DNA of 64,000 bases from Buxus sempervirens (lineage: Eukaryota > Streptophyta > Magnoliopsida > Buxales > Buxaceae): positions 28,694,853 to 28,758,852 of the forward strand of contig OX387183.1 of assembly GCA_947561395.2 (NCBI GenBank). The letters are read 5' to 3'. A model generated the notes under the pieces. It made no database searches. It saw nothing but the letters and a program-made list of their open reading frames with translations, and had not been told where the DNA came from. The translations under genes were made by a program, and so were the position numbers. This document shows, piece by piece, positions 1-10,130 of the stretch (position 1 is the stretch's first letter; every line of letters starts with the position of its first letter).

Positions 1-2650
1 ATGTGATGTTGAAAATATACGGTCCAATTGTGACCGGCAGTTCAACCTCCCCTAGGGAGTGTGTTTTAGAGCTGTCAAATGCTCTTATAATTCTTCCGTT
101 TTGTTTTATTTTGTTTCGATCCAGATTGAGCTTAACAAAGGTTACTAAAGGGCAGACATTGAGGCCTGACCCATTATCAATCAAGACCCGGGCTATCATG
201 CAACCCTTACTGAGCACAGCAATATGCAATGGGTCAACATGATGGTACCCTGTTGGACTGATTTCAGTCTCAGAAAAGGTTATGACGTTATGGGATAAAA
301 TTTGACCAACCATCCGGCCTAGTTGGTCTGGTTCAATGTTTTTAGGCACATGGGCCCCCTGAAGTATCCTTAACAAGGAGTCCCTATGTTTTTCAGAATT
401 TAACAATAGGCCCAGTATTGAGATCTGGGCAGGGACTTTGTTCAACTGTTCAATGACATTGAACTCACTCTTTTTTATTACCTTAATGAGGTCAGCAGCC
501 TCACTGTCAACTACCTGAGGGGTATCTTCCCCTACCTTGGCCTTTCCTTTATTTTTTCCTTCTTCTTTATCCTTCTCTGTTTCTTTCTGTTTTTCTTCTA
601 CCCCTACACACTTTCCTGACCTCATCATAAGGTTTACTTCTTCCTTGCTTTCAACTGCAGGGCATGTAGTGGTAAATGCTTCACTGTAGTTCCATGGTAC
701 AGCCGATTCAATGTAGGAAGGCTTAGGGACATTCGCCACCAATGGGGGAAGTTTGGGCTTGGCGATAGGAACATTAACAACCAATGGGGGAAGTTGTTTT
801 GGTTGGGGGTTTGCAGAAGTGACTGATGCACTAAGGGGGTCACAATTTATGACCAATGGTGGCTTAGACTGAATGGGCGGAGTAAAAGTGGATGGATTGT
901 AATTAATGACCAAAGGTGGCTTGGCGATGTTCATTTGGGCCATGAGGGATGAGACCCGGTCCAAAGATGAGCTAATGTTCTTTGCAGCACCATCATTCCC
1001 CTTTGAAATCATGTTTATTTCTTTGCCTTCACTTCTCCTGTCAAAATATACTTTGACCGTTGTCCCTATGGGAGCAATTAATTGAGATGGGTCAAAGGTT
1101 ATTTTGTCAGAAGAGATGACTCCTATGACATTAGATGGGCCTGCCCCGTGATGTTGGGGCAGTGGGTTTTGTCCAATATCTGTTCTTGGAGGATTGGAAG
1201 CCCCTGTATTGAAAGACAGGGTATTCTGGTCTAGTAAATCCTGAATGGCATGTTTCAAAGGCCAGCACTTGTCTGTAGGGTGCCCAGGTGCACCCATATG
1301 GTAATCACAAGTGGTGGAGGGGTCAAAATTTCTCCCCTTAGATGCATTCGGATTAGGCTCTCTTAAGGTGATATACCCTCCTTGCAATAAAGTGGGCAGC
1401 AATTGAGAGGGAGTCATTGGAATAGGGGTAAAAACCCTATTTCTCCTTGCTGCAAAATAGGCATCCTTTTCCTCTTTGGTAAAAACCCTTTTTTGGTCTG
1501 AAGGTGCTGTTGGAACATTAACCCTCATAGGGGCCTGGGTAGGTGGAGATGGAGTAGGAAAATGAGCCGGTACGTTGATTTGTATGGGCTTGTTAGGGCC
1601 AGATGGTGGCTGTACCATGTTTACCTCACCCTCCTTCTTGTTCCCATTCTTTTTTGTCCCGCTTCCTTTCTTTAGGTTGGGGTCCTGCTGGCTAACCATG
1701 GCAGAGTGGTCAATTATCTTACCTGACCTTATTCCATCCTCAATTCGGTCAGCCACCTGAACCAAAGCTGCAAAATTAGTGGTGGTCTGACCCACCAAGT
1801 GGCTGTAGAATGGTTGACCCAAAGTGCTTATGAAGGTAGAAATCATTTCCTGTTCTAGCATGGGTGGCCTGACCTGGGAGGCCGTCTCCCTCCACCTCTT
1901 GGCATATTGCCTTACAGTCTCTTCTCTTCCTTTGCTCATTCTCATGACGTCATACCTATCTGGCATGATCTTAGAATTGAACCTGTATTGAGTTAAGAAT
2001 GCATCAGCTAGGTCCTTCCATCTTTTGATCTTTCCATGGTCTAGAGTAGCAAACCATCTTAATGCGGTTCCAGTCAGGCTCCTTTGGAAAAGTTGGATTA
2101 AAACACCTTCATCCTGCCCAAACTGGCATAGGGCACCACAGTATAACTTTAGGTGGCTCATAGGGCAACCAGTGCCATCATACTTGTCCAAGTCTGGGCA
2201 CTTAAACTTAGCCGGCAGGTTAACATTGGGATATAGGCACAGGTCTTCAAAATTGGTGCCTCCAAAGTTGTTTACCCCTTTGACTTCTCTAAGTTCATCT
2301 TGGATCATTTCTAGCTTATGCATGAACTTTCTTTCAACCTCTTCCCTTATCCTTTCCTTTTCCATAGCCTTGTTTGATTCAGCTGTCTCATCCCTGGTCA
2401 GTATAGGTTCAGGGGTGGGTTCATAGATGGGTTCAGGAGTTGGTTGCACTGGAGGTGGAACATTGACTTGGGGTGGAGGTGCAGGGTTGGATGTGGATGC
2501 CTGGTTCTGGGCCTGCATTTGTTGGGCCTGCACTTGTTGGGCATGTACTGACAGTATGTTCTCTAGCATTCGGGCTAGTCCTGCCACTTGTTCTTGGAGT
2601 AGAACAACATCTGGATGAGGAGCATCAACTTCATCTTCAATGGGATTCAT
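1..2650 (-). CDS. gag-pro polyprotein of retrotransposon copy 1 (partial)
   Basis: The start is taken at the ATG complementary to 2648-2650 (MNPIEDEV...). The protein has a Pro/Gln-rich N terminus, a charged coiled-coil-like stretch, the retrotransposon gag domain (KFKCPDLDKYDG... to ...FISTLGQPFYSHLVGQ), a knuckle-like C-x2-H-x5-H-x4-C motif (CDYHMGAPGHPTDKC, near 1290-1310), a long Pro/Val-rich linker, and the start of the aspartic protease region (LIDNGSGLNVCPL, near 120-200). Compared by eye with copy 2, this copy lacks the two single-base indels that break gag-pro there and appears open to the window edge. It continues outside the window. Function is inferred from family: Gag packages genomic RNA and the protease matures the polyprotein. 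Confidence 0.85.
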   Translation of the reverse strand, partial: MNPIEDEVDAPHPDVVLLQEQVAGLARMLENILSVHAQQVQAQQMQAQNQASTSNPAPPPQVNVPPPVQPTPEPIYEPTPEPILTRDETAESNKAMEKERIREEVERKFMHKLEMIQDELREVKGVNNFGGTNFEDLCLYPNVNLPAKFKCPDLDKYDGTGCPMSHLKLYCGALCQFGQDEGVLIQLFQRSLTGTALRWFATLDHGKIKRWKDLADAFLTQYRFNSKIMPDRYDVMRMSKGREETVRQYAKRWRETASQVRPPMLEQEMISTFISTLGQPFYSHLVGQTTTNFAALVQVADRIEDGIRSGKIIDHSAMVSQQDPNLKKGSGTKKNGNKKEGEVNMVQPPSGPNKPIQINVPAHFPTPSPPTQAPMRVNVPTAPSDQKRVFTKEEKDAYFAARRNRVFTPIPMTPSQLLPTLLQGGYITLREPNPNASKGRNFDPSTTCDYHMGAPGHPTDKCWPLKHAIQDLLDQNTLSFNTGASNPPRTDIGQNPLPQHHGAGPSNVIGVISSDKITFDPSQLIAPIGTTVKVYFDRRSEGKEINMISKGNDGAAKNISSSLDRVSSLMAQMNIAKPPLVINYNPSTFTPPIQSKPPLVINCDPLSASVTSANPQPKQLPPLVVNVPIAKPKLPPLVANVPKPSYIESAVPWNYSEAFTTTCPAVESKEEVNLMMRSGKCVGVEEKQKETEKDKEEGKNKGKAKVGEDTPQVVDSEAADLIKVIKKSEFNVIEQLNKVPAQISILGLLLNSEKHRDSLLRILQGAHVPKNIEPDQLGRMVGQILSHNVITFSETEISPTGYHHVDPLHIAVLSKGCMIARVLIDNGSGLNVCPLVTFVKLNLDRNKIKQNGRIIRAFDSSKTHSLGEVELPVTIGPYIFNIT

Positions 2651-2958
2651 GGCTCGAGCTCTTGATCTGGTTACAGGAGCTATGATTGCGAGTGTATTAG
2701 TACCTAGATACAAGATAAAGGAAAAGATATCAATGTTCAATTAATCTCATTCACATGCCTAAGAATGCCTATGTGCAAGCTGGATGAACACGAATTTGGA
2801 TTTTTTTTTATTTGCTTCTTTTTTCTTTTTTCTTTTTTTTTTTTATTTATTTATTTTTTTATTTTTATTTCTTCTTATTTTCTTTTACTTTTTTTTTTTT
2901 TGAATTGAATTGTTGGAATATTCTAGGGCTTCCAACAGGTCCCACAAAAGAGAGAAAG
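2651..2958. other. Leader segment between gag and minisatellite, pyrimidine-rich
   Basis: This is non-coding leader of copy 1. It contains a nearly pure T/C tract at about 2800-2900 (plus strand), which is an A/G tract in the element's RNA. The copy-2 equivalent near 26935-26970 is much shorter, so this is a length-variable site. No ORF is supported. Confidence 0.6.
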
Positions 2959-3979
2959 ATCTGAAATTCAAAGGCTTTCAGAGGCCCGGGGAGGGTTTTT
3001 GAAAAAAGGTCTGAAATCCAAAGGGTTTCAGAAGCCCAGGGATATTTTTGGAAAAGGTCTGAAATTCAGAGGCTTTCAGAGGCCCAAGGATTTTTGATAA
3101 AAGTCTGAAATTCAAAGGCTTTCAGAGGCCCAGGGGTTTTTTTGATAAAAGTCTGAAATTCAAAGGCTTTCAGAGGCCCAAAAGTTCCGAAATTCAAAGG
3201 CTTTCAGAGGCCCAAAAGAAAAAGGTCTGAAATTCAAAGGCTTTCAGAGGCCCAAAAGTTCTGAAATTCAAAGGCTTTCAGAGGCCCAAAAGAAAAAGGT
3301 CTGAAATTCAAAGGCTTTCAGAGGCCCAAAAGTTTTGAAATTCAAAGGCTTTCAGAGGCCCAAAAGTTCTGAAATTCAAAGGCTTTCAGAGGCCCAAAAG
3401 AAAAAGGTCTGAAATTCAAAGGCTTTCAGAGGCCCAAAAGTTCTGAAATTCAAAGGCTTTCAGAGGCCCAAAAGAAAAAAGGTCTGAAATTCAAAGGCTT
3501 TCAGAGGCCCAAAAGTTCTGAAATTCAAAGGCTTTCAGAGGCCCAAAAGAAAAAGGTCTGAAATTCAAAGGCTTTCAGAGGCCCAAAAGTTCTGAAATTC
3601 AAAGGCTTTCAGAGGCCCAAAAGAAAAAGGTCTGAAATTCAAAGGCTTTCAGAGGCCCAAAAGAAAAAGGTCTGAAATTCAAAGGCTTTCAGAGGCCCAA
3701 AAGTTCTGAAATTCAAAGGCTTTCAGAGGCCCAAAAGAAAAAGGTCTGAAATTCAAAGGCTTTCAGAGGCCCAAAAGTTCTGAAATTCAAAGGCTTTCAG
3801 AGGCCCAAAAGATCTGAAATTCAAAGGCTTTCAGAGGCCCGGGGTTTTTTTGAGAAAAAGTCTGAAATTCAAAGGCTTTCAGAGGCCCGGGGTTTTTTGA
3901 GAAATCTGAAATTCAAAGGCTTTCAGAGGCCCAAGAGTTTTGAAAAGTCTGAAATTCAAAGGCTTTCAGAAGCCCAAGG
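2959..3979 (-). repeat. Leader minisatellite, copy 1 (~33-40 bp units, about 28 copies)
   Basis: These are tandem units built on CTGAAATTCAAAGGCTTTCAG followed by AGGCCC and a variable A-rich or T-rich linker (AAAAG, AAAAGAAAAAGGT, or a GGGGTTTTTTGA type at the edges). Central units are nearly identical and alternate short and long linkers; edge units are degenerate. Each unit holds a CTGAAA/TTTCAG inverted repeat with a 9-nt loop. It lies between gag and the PBS in the 5' untranslated leader of the genomic RNA. Confidence 0.95.
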
Positions 3980-4137
3980 AACCTTTCTCTATTTATTTTT
4001 TTTTTTTATATATATATATATTTTTTGTTTTTTTTTTTTTGAAGCATTTTATTCAAACTTGTTTCCCTTTATCATTATTTAAAGGTTAAATGAATATTTT
4101 AGTGGGAAAAACTGATTAAAGTTGAATATTCCGAGAA
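3980..4137. other. T-rich leader segment with (TA)n
   Basis: This is AT-rich non-coding leader with a T-run, a short (TA)n and another T-run around 3990-4045. No gene is supported. Confidence 0.6.
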
Positions 4138-4278
4138 AACCGTATACACAGTACGGTCCAGCCCTGCCCGTATTCAAATTACGAGCCTGCCGTGACCGTA
4201 TGCAATCTACGGGCGAGCCTAGCCCGTATGACCAATACGGGCACGTTCAGCCCGTGTACCAAATGCGGTTTTACGGAA
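4138..4278. promoter_or_regulatory. CCCGTA/TACGGG half-palindrome array in leader, copy 1
   Basis: About five degenerate units of ~28 bp, each a CCGTA half-site, 6-10 variable bases, then TACGG(G) and a spacer such as GCGAGCCTAG. The same array type recurs at 7080, 11725, 12283, 16728, 27916 and 30896. A regulatory role is inferred from those positions (LTR U3 regions and upstream of two antisense genes); it is not demonstrated. Confidence 0.6.
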
Positions 4279-5465
4279 CTCTGTTATATTTTTCCAGTTT
4301 TTACATGGTTTGATCACTTTCATTGTTCATCCAAACGTACGGTTCACCCATTGCAGAGCTTCTAAACTGTCCCAATAGTGGACTTTGGCCTTCTTGTTAA
4401 AACACATGCTTAGGAGGGCACATGTACCCTCCAAATTGACATCACACTCGAGAATTTGATACCCTTTTGTTGCCTCTTGTGTGTACATAGGGTAGGATTG
4501 ATTCTAAACAGAGTTAGAAACTCTTCCTATGGGCTGCACCACGTTTAAGAACAAACATATTTGGGACCAATTTTGTCCCTAACCAATGGGCACCATGACA
4601 CCCCTATGACATGATAATAATGCAAAACCATAGGATTACCTTGTTTACCTTGAATATAGCGTCCGCATTATGCCCTGGTTTGTAAGCCATGCACACGGCC
4701 TTCCCACAATCATACAAACCCCATATTCCCACGTAATTGTGTAATTTAGCCAAAAACGTGTAACTCCACCTTCAAGCGTAGGGGTTTTGGGTTTTGGCTT
4801 AATGGCAACTTAGCACTCAAGCCTAGTGATGACCAGAATCCCAGATCCACATTATCATCACATCATTAGCTCAAAGTTCTAAGGTGAATGTTTTCACTTT
4901 CGCTTTCCGAAGTATCGACCTCGGTGCGCCAAGCTACACACATTCTTGTTCAACTTCCTATAGGTGATAGGTAGGCCGTGTAAAAATAAAAGGTGCACAG
5001 TGCATTGTAAAAGTAGGGTGCATTCACAACGTCCTAAACCCTTGCCACTCTTTTCGCAGCCATGCATAAACAAACCAAGGCATAATAGGAAAGCATATTT
5101 AAAATAAACAAGTAAATAAAGCAATCCTATAGCACCCAAAACATGCTCATAAAAAAAATCATCTATCATGCAAACATATGATCATGTTATACACCAAAAA
5201 TCATCATGGAGATCATGCTGAAAATTAAAACATGCTATTATGAAAATATAGCAAAAAATAAGCATGGTTCATCAAAACGGACCTCCCCTACGCATGTTTG
5301 TAGAAACAATCCTATAAATAAAAATTAAGCATGTTTCTACCCCCATGAATTCTTAAGCAATAATTCAGATTTAAAATATACTCAACATGCTTAAGAACAC
5401 AAAATAGCAAGCAAATCAAAAAAAATCAAAAACATGAACAAACACCAAAAGGCTCAAATCCACAA
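4279..5465. other. Non-coding 5' leader of copy 1
   Basis: This stretch is well conserved with 28057-29282 of copy 2. Short reading frames here do not correspond between the two copies and show no recognisable domain. Ogre elements often encode an ORF upstream of gag; none is supported here. Confidence 0.7.
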
Positions 5466-5484
5466 GTCCCCAGCAGAGTCGCCA
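5466..5484 (-). promoter_or_regulatory. Primer-binding site, copy 1
   Basis: On the element strand this reads TGGCGACTCTGCTGGGGAC, starting with the TGG that pairs with a tRNA CCA end, two bases inside the 5' LTR. From memory, this form is typical of Tat/Ogre elements and usually assigned to a tRNA-Arg primer. The tRNA identity is an inference. Confidence 0.85.
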
Positions 5485-6435
5485 GTTGTGAGACATGGAA
5501 AAAATCAATTTAAATGACTTCCTCAATCATCACATGGGATTAAATTAAACAAAGAGTCGCCACCATTCAATTTAGGTGTGAATGGACACCAAAATATTAA
5601 ACAAGCACAAAAGACAATTTTAGGGCAAAATATCCCTCCTAAAAAAAACAACCAGAGATGGGTAAGGGGATTAAGTTATGAACAGGGGAAGGTGTTAGGC
5701 ACCCCTATTCATCCACACAAGGTGGTTGCCAGGCATTGTTCATGTTCAAAATAAAGGAAAAAGCTTGCTATAAAATTCATGAAAAATCACATAAAGAGAC
5801 AAAATTGTATGGTTTTTTCATATGAATAGTCTGATTGATCCAGAACTATCAAACATGATCATACCATTCCTAGGGTTTCATGATCAAAACAAAATTGAGA
5901 TAAAATCAAATAAAATCAATTTAAAGTGAAAAATCCAAAAATCTGGCTTCAAGTCAAATTTTAGAAATCTAGAAAAATATGATTTTTATAAAATATTTCA
6001 AAATTGAACTCGAATAATCCAGGACATAGATAAAGCCCAAATTTCACGTTAAATCCAGAAATAAAAACCAAAAATACCCACGTTGATGAAGAACACCAAA
6101 AGGGGAGAATTTAGACCGTAGGGTCTTCTCTCAACAATGAAAAACAATTTAAAAAAACATCTCATGAAACCCTAGAGTTTATTTTCAGGCTTTTGGATTC
6201 AGATCTACCATATTGATCATGATAAATCCAAGATCCTAGCCTAAAACCACAAAAATCACGAAAACAGTGCTGTAGGTGCAAAAGTGGCAAAAATCCAAAT
6301 TTTATCAAAAAGAGATGATCTCATGCTATAAACATCATAGATTCATGTTATTCATTCAGATATATCATAAAAAGCATTAAAACATGGTCAGGATATTTAA
6401 AATAGCCACATCTCACAAATTAGAGCACATGGGGG

Positions 6436-6675
6436 TCTACCCTACGGATCCACCTGTTCCCCTTTTCCCTTAGTTCTCTCTTCACGTTTTACGGCTAGAG
6501 AGACTCTTGAGGTACTTAGAGATAGGTTTGGTTACACAAACACAATCACAGGCTTTATTCTATGAAAAACAGATATGGGGTTCTATTCTAGGGATCCACC
6601 TGTTCCCCTTTCCCCTAGTTCTCTCTTCACGTTTTACGGCTAGAGAGACCCTTGAGGTACTTAGAGACAAGTTTA
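6436..6675 (-). repeat. Duplicated ~90-bp block inside the LTR
   Basis: Two copies of a block containing GGATCCACCTGTTCCC, TTCACGTTTTACGGCTAGAG and CTTGAGGTACTTAGAGA lie about 140 bp apart. The same duplication is in both LTRs of copy 2 (about 11076-11320 and 30245-30490), so it predates the family's spread. In the element's RNA it lies downstream of the TATA box, in R or U5. Confidence 0.85.
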
Positions 6676-6881
6676 GGAATACAAAAACAGATATGGCCTT
6701 ATTCTACAGCAATAGAGATGATCCTATTACATCTAGAATTGAAGACAAAAAAATAAGAAGGATAGGGGACTTACCTGGATTGAGCAAGCAGAGCAGCAGG
6801 GATTCCTTTCTCTTCTCTTGGAGCTTCTTAGAATTCCTTGACTTCAAAATTTCGTGGCCTTTAGCTAGAGGAAAGAGCCTC

Positions 6882-6889
6882 TATTTATA
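6882..6889 (-). promoter_or_regulatory. LTR TATA box, copy 1
   Basis: TATAAATA on the element strand, about 400 bp from the LTR 5' end. The matching boxes in copy 2 are at 11516-11523 and 30688-30695. This is the probable core promoter of the retrotransposon. Confidence 0.75.
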
Positions 6890-7079
6890 GACACACCCAG
6901 GGGCATGGTTGGTCCAGAAGGATATATCCTGATTCTCAGGATAGAGTGAAATATAGAGATAATGCCCATCCATAGTGGCTTCAGTGAATAAAATACTTAA
7001 TTCGCTCGTTTAAAGATATATTGGACTTCAAATAAAGCTCGGAAATCGAGAGGATGACAAAACTTGCACGTGTCTTTAA

Positions 7080-7190
7080 TGCCCGTAAATGATTTACGGT
7101 CCAATGGTGACCGTATAGATACTACGGGCGCGCCTGCCCGTAGATATTTTGCGGGCAAGATAGGCCCGTGAAGCCAATACGGGCAAAGCC
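7080..7190. promoter_or_regulatory. CCCGTA/TACGGG array in U3 of copy 1 LTR
   Basis: Four degenerate units (for example CCGTATAGATACTACGGGCG) lie about 190-300 bp upstream of the LTR TATA box on the element strand. This is the U3 position expected for enhancer or promoter elements. Confidence 0.65.
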
Positions 7191-7287
7191 TGTTCATTCT
7201 ATTTTCAGGCACTTTTGACCTGTTTTAGGCTCTAATTACATGTTTTTATTATTTTCTCATTTGGCAGTGCAATTTGGGGTGTCTACA

Positions 7288-7951
7288 GAGGGGGCATTCT
7301 CCAATAAAGTAATTGAACAGGGTACTCCAGAGAGAATCCATTGAGCTCCATAATTAGGCTTGCAGCTTGAGCTTTGAAAAAGGCTCATTTTCTTAAAAAG
7401 CCTAACCCAAGCTTTTGACCTTTGGTAAACTCAGGTAGCCTAGTCCTTGGCCTAGTTCATTTATGATATTTTAGATTTTTGTTCCTATATCATATGGTAT
7501 ATAGTACTATTTGCAATCCATATACATCTCATAACTTTTGTTCTTATGACTTCAATTGTAACATTCATGCTTACAATTAGTACTATTATTTTAATACTGA
7601 AATTGTTGTATACATATTTACATTCATTGTAAATATCAGATTTAAAGTGTTTTGTCATGTTTTGTATACTTCTTAGTCATTATATTTCATTTACAACCTT
7701 CATCCCTCTAGGTAAGCACCGTGGCTAGTAAAGTCGATCCTGTGGTTGTAGGCTACAGGGCAACGGCCGAAACACCACAGCCTTAACCGAGTACTGTTGA
7801 CTAGTCTTATGACTACGAGGTATATTTTGTTAAGGTAACCTTTGTTATCAAGTCCTATTTAGTGACCCGCATACATGCCAATATGAAAAGTTTGAATTGA
7901 GTTTAGCAGTTGGAGATTTGATGTGAGTTTTATATCTAAACAGAGAACACA
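7288..7951. other. Flank between copy 1 and the FAR1-like pseudogene
   Basis: AT-rich host DNA with no long ORF. A CTAG|GTAAGCA-like donor near 7710 and the stretch around 7720-7830 could be 5' untranslated sequence of the FAR1-like gene, but this is weak. Confidence 0.4.
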
Positions 7952-10130
7952 ATGGAAATGGATATTGGGGAGGAGATGTCATGTAGATCAATTGATGGTA
8001 TTGAAGACACCATCAATGAGGACGTAGATGGTTTGCAAGAATCAACACAGAATGATTATTTACCAAAGATTGGGATGGAGTTTGATTCGGAAGACGATGC
8101 ACATCAGTTTTATAATGAATATGCAAGACGTACTGGATTCGGAACGAGAAAAGGCGTATTGCATAAGCATCAACACATAGGCATAGTCCTAGATATGGTG
8201 TTTTGTTGCTGTAAGGAATGGTATCGTCGAAAGGATAAAAGGGATAGCATGGTTGTAAAACATCGTGTAGATACTAGGACTGGTTGTATGGCAAGAATAA
8301 AAATTGGCTTGAGACCGAATGGAAAATATATTGTTACACAGTTCGAGGAGAAGCATAATCATGAGTTGCTTTTGCCAATGGTGGTTCATATGTTACGCTC
8401 GCATCGAAAAGTAACAGAGGCCCAGGCAGCTGAAATTGATATAGCAGATTCGACAGGATACAACCGAAGAGAACTGTTGAAATGATGAGAAGGGAAGCAG
8501 GTGGTGTTGAATCTCTAGGATTTATGCGGGCAGACTGTCATTATTATTTGCGGTCTAAATGTATGATCACGATGGAAAAGGGAGATGCAGGAGCCTTATT
8601 GGAATATTTTCAGAGAAAACAATCGGAAGATGCATCCTTCTTCTATGCCATTCAGTTAGATAATGCAGATCTTATTAGTAACATATTTTGGGCTGATTCT
8701 GGGATGATGGGAGATTATAGTTATTTTGGTGATGTGGTTTGTTTTGACACCACATATAAAACAAACAATCATGGTAGACCATTTGGGTTATTTGTTGGTG
8801 TTAATCATCATCGACAAACAAAAATCTTTGGTGTTGCCTTATTATATGATGAAAGCATTCTGACATTTTGTTGGTTATTTGAAAGCTTTGTAAGAGCTAT
8901 GGGTGGTAAGAGGCCGAAGACAATTCTCACGGATCATGACCAAGCTATGACCAGTGCAATTGCAAAGGTGCTTCCAGATACATACCATCGCTTCTGTATT
9001 TGGTACATGTTCCAAAATGCTGCAAAGCATCTTAGCGATGTGTTTAACCGTGAGAAATCATTTGCAAAAGATTTTAGTAGATGTGTTTATGAGTATGAAG
9101 ACGAGGAGGAATTTATAGAAGCATGGAACACAATGATTAACAAGTATGATTTATCCTCGCATAGCTGGTTGCAAGCAAAGTTTGAGGAAAAAGAGAAATG
9201 GTCTCTAGCATATGGAAGGAACACGTTCTGTGCAAGCATGAATTCGACACAAAGGTCTGAGAGCATGAATGCATTACTAAAAACTCATCTACAAAGCCAA
9301 CAGGATTTATTATGCTTCTTGGGTCGCTTTGATGAATTATTGGATGATAAACGGTATGAAGAAGTGAAGGCTGATTGCAAGATGATGAACAGTATTCCTG
9401 CGTTGCCAATCGAGGGAAATCAAATGTTGGAATGTGCAAGAAATGTCTACATAGAAGAAATCTATGAATTAGTTTGCAAAGAAATACTTGAAGGTGTTCT
9501 TAATTGTGAGATGGACGTTTGTGGGGAAGTTGGCGAAGTGGTTCAGTATAAAGTCACTAATGAATCCACGCGAAGGGGTCGTGAGCATACAGTGACATTC
9601 AATCGTTCAACTACTGCAATCAACTGTAGCTGTAAAAAATTTGAATTCAGTGGAATATTGTGCAGTCATGCATTTTTTATTCTTTGTTTTAGTAAGATCA
9701 AGAAGATACCCGATGAATATATTTTGAAAAGATAGACAAAAGAGGCAAAGAGTGGCTTCACTGCATATGAACAAGGGGTTGTTGTTGAGGAGGACCCTAA
9801 AGTGGCAATTGGGAGGAGGTTTAGGGAATTGTGTTGCACGTTTGTCCAAACTGCAAGAAAGGCTGCACTGTATGCAGATTCCTCCGATTTTGCTAGTGAT
9901 CTGGTTAAACAAATTGAATGTGGGGTGAATAGCATACTGAAAGAAAAGAACAAAGCAAGTGGTTTGGACGATGCCTCATGAAAAGAGGGAACTCATAGTG
10001 AAGTTGGAAGGGTCAACGTTTCTCAAACAAGTTCGAAGCCGGATTGCACATTCATAGATAGTGTTGGGGACAATGATTGTCATGCTAGTGGTGGCGATGA
10101 CATGGAAATCCTTTCAAGGGCAAGAGGTAT
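7952..10130 (+). pseudogene. FAR1-related / MULE transposase-type gene, 5' part (broken)
   Basis: The sequence encodes a FAR1 DNA-binding domain (EFDSEDDAHQFYNEYARRTGF... ending ...EEKHNHEL), then a MULE transposase domain with the first Asp in VVCFDTTYKTN and the second in ILTDHDQAM, then a SWIM zinc finger (CSCKKFEFSGILCSHAF). Three lesions precede the retrotransposon insertion. A one-base loss near 8482 separates the FAR1 domain from the transposase domain. A TAG at 9733-9735 follows ...YILKR, where the family has Trp. A TGA lies at 9979-9981. The reading frame then continues to the insertion at 10130. FAR1-related proteins are transposase-derived transcription factors in plants; I cannot tell from sequence whether this was a domesticated gene or a mobile MULE. 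The rest of the gene is at 31104-31693. Confidence 0.9.
10126..10130 (+). repeat. Target-site duplication, left
   Basis: GGTAT immediately left of the LTR at 10131, identical to 31104-31108. It proves that the 21-kb element inserted as a unit into the FAR1-like gene. Confidence 0.95.

Larger units (their letters stand above)
1..7287 (-). mobile_element. Tat/Ogre-like Ty3/gypsy retrotransposon, copy 1 (5' half, truncated by the window edge)
   Basis: Read on the minus strand this shows 5' LTR (7287-5487), primer-binding site, a 2.8-kb leader containing a minisatellite, and gag-pro running off the left edge. It is collinear with the complete element at 10131-31103 and has the same orientation. 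The LTR has TG...CA ends and is 1,801 bp. The target-site duplication cannot be tested because the 3' LTR lies outside the window. Family assignment rests on the shared coding sequence with copy 2, whose pol carries the extra archaeal-type RNase H typical of the Tat lineage. Confidence 0.93.
5487..7287 (-). repeat. 5' LTR of copy 1
   Basis: Plus-strand ends are TGTGAGACATGG...GGTGTCTACA, so the element-strand LTR is TGTAGACA...TGTCTCACA, an inverted-repeat TG...CA terminus. Length is 1,801 bp, matching the 1,801/1,800-bp LTRs of copy 2 but more diverged from either than they are from each other. Inside are an internal duplication of ~90 bp (6436-6530 and 6576-6675), a TATAAATA box and a CCCGTA/TACGGG array. 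Confidence 0.95.

Noticed and set aside
2025-2685. Plus-strand open frames up to 133 codons over gag of copy 1
   Set aside because: They are shadows of gag on the minus strand; the matching frame at 26314-26580 in copy 2 has the same origin and no domain.
2959-3979. CRISPR-like or coding repeat in the leader
   Set aside because: No unique spacers, and frames break with linker length; it is a minisatellite in an untranslated leader.
4122-4313. Small ORF rich in Pro/Tyr across the CCCGTA array
   Set aside because: It is created by the repeat itself and is not conserved in copy 2.
5466-5484. tRNA gene fragment
   Set aside because: Only the 19-nt primer-binding complement is present; no cloverleaf sequence around it.
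7288-7300. G-run next to copy 1 LTR taken as a polypurine tract
   Set aside because: It lies outside the 5' LTR for this orientation; the true PPT type is seen at 11932-11946.
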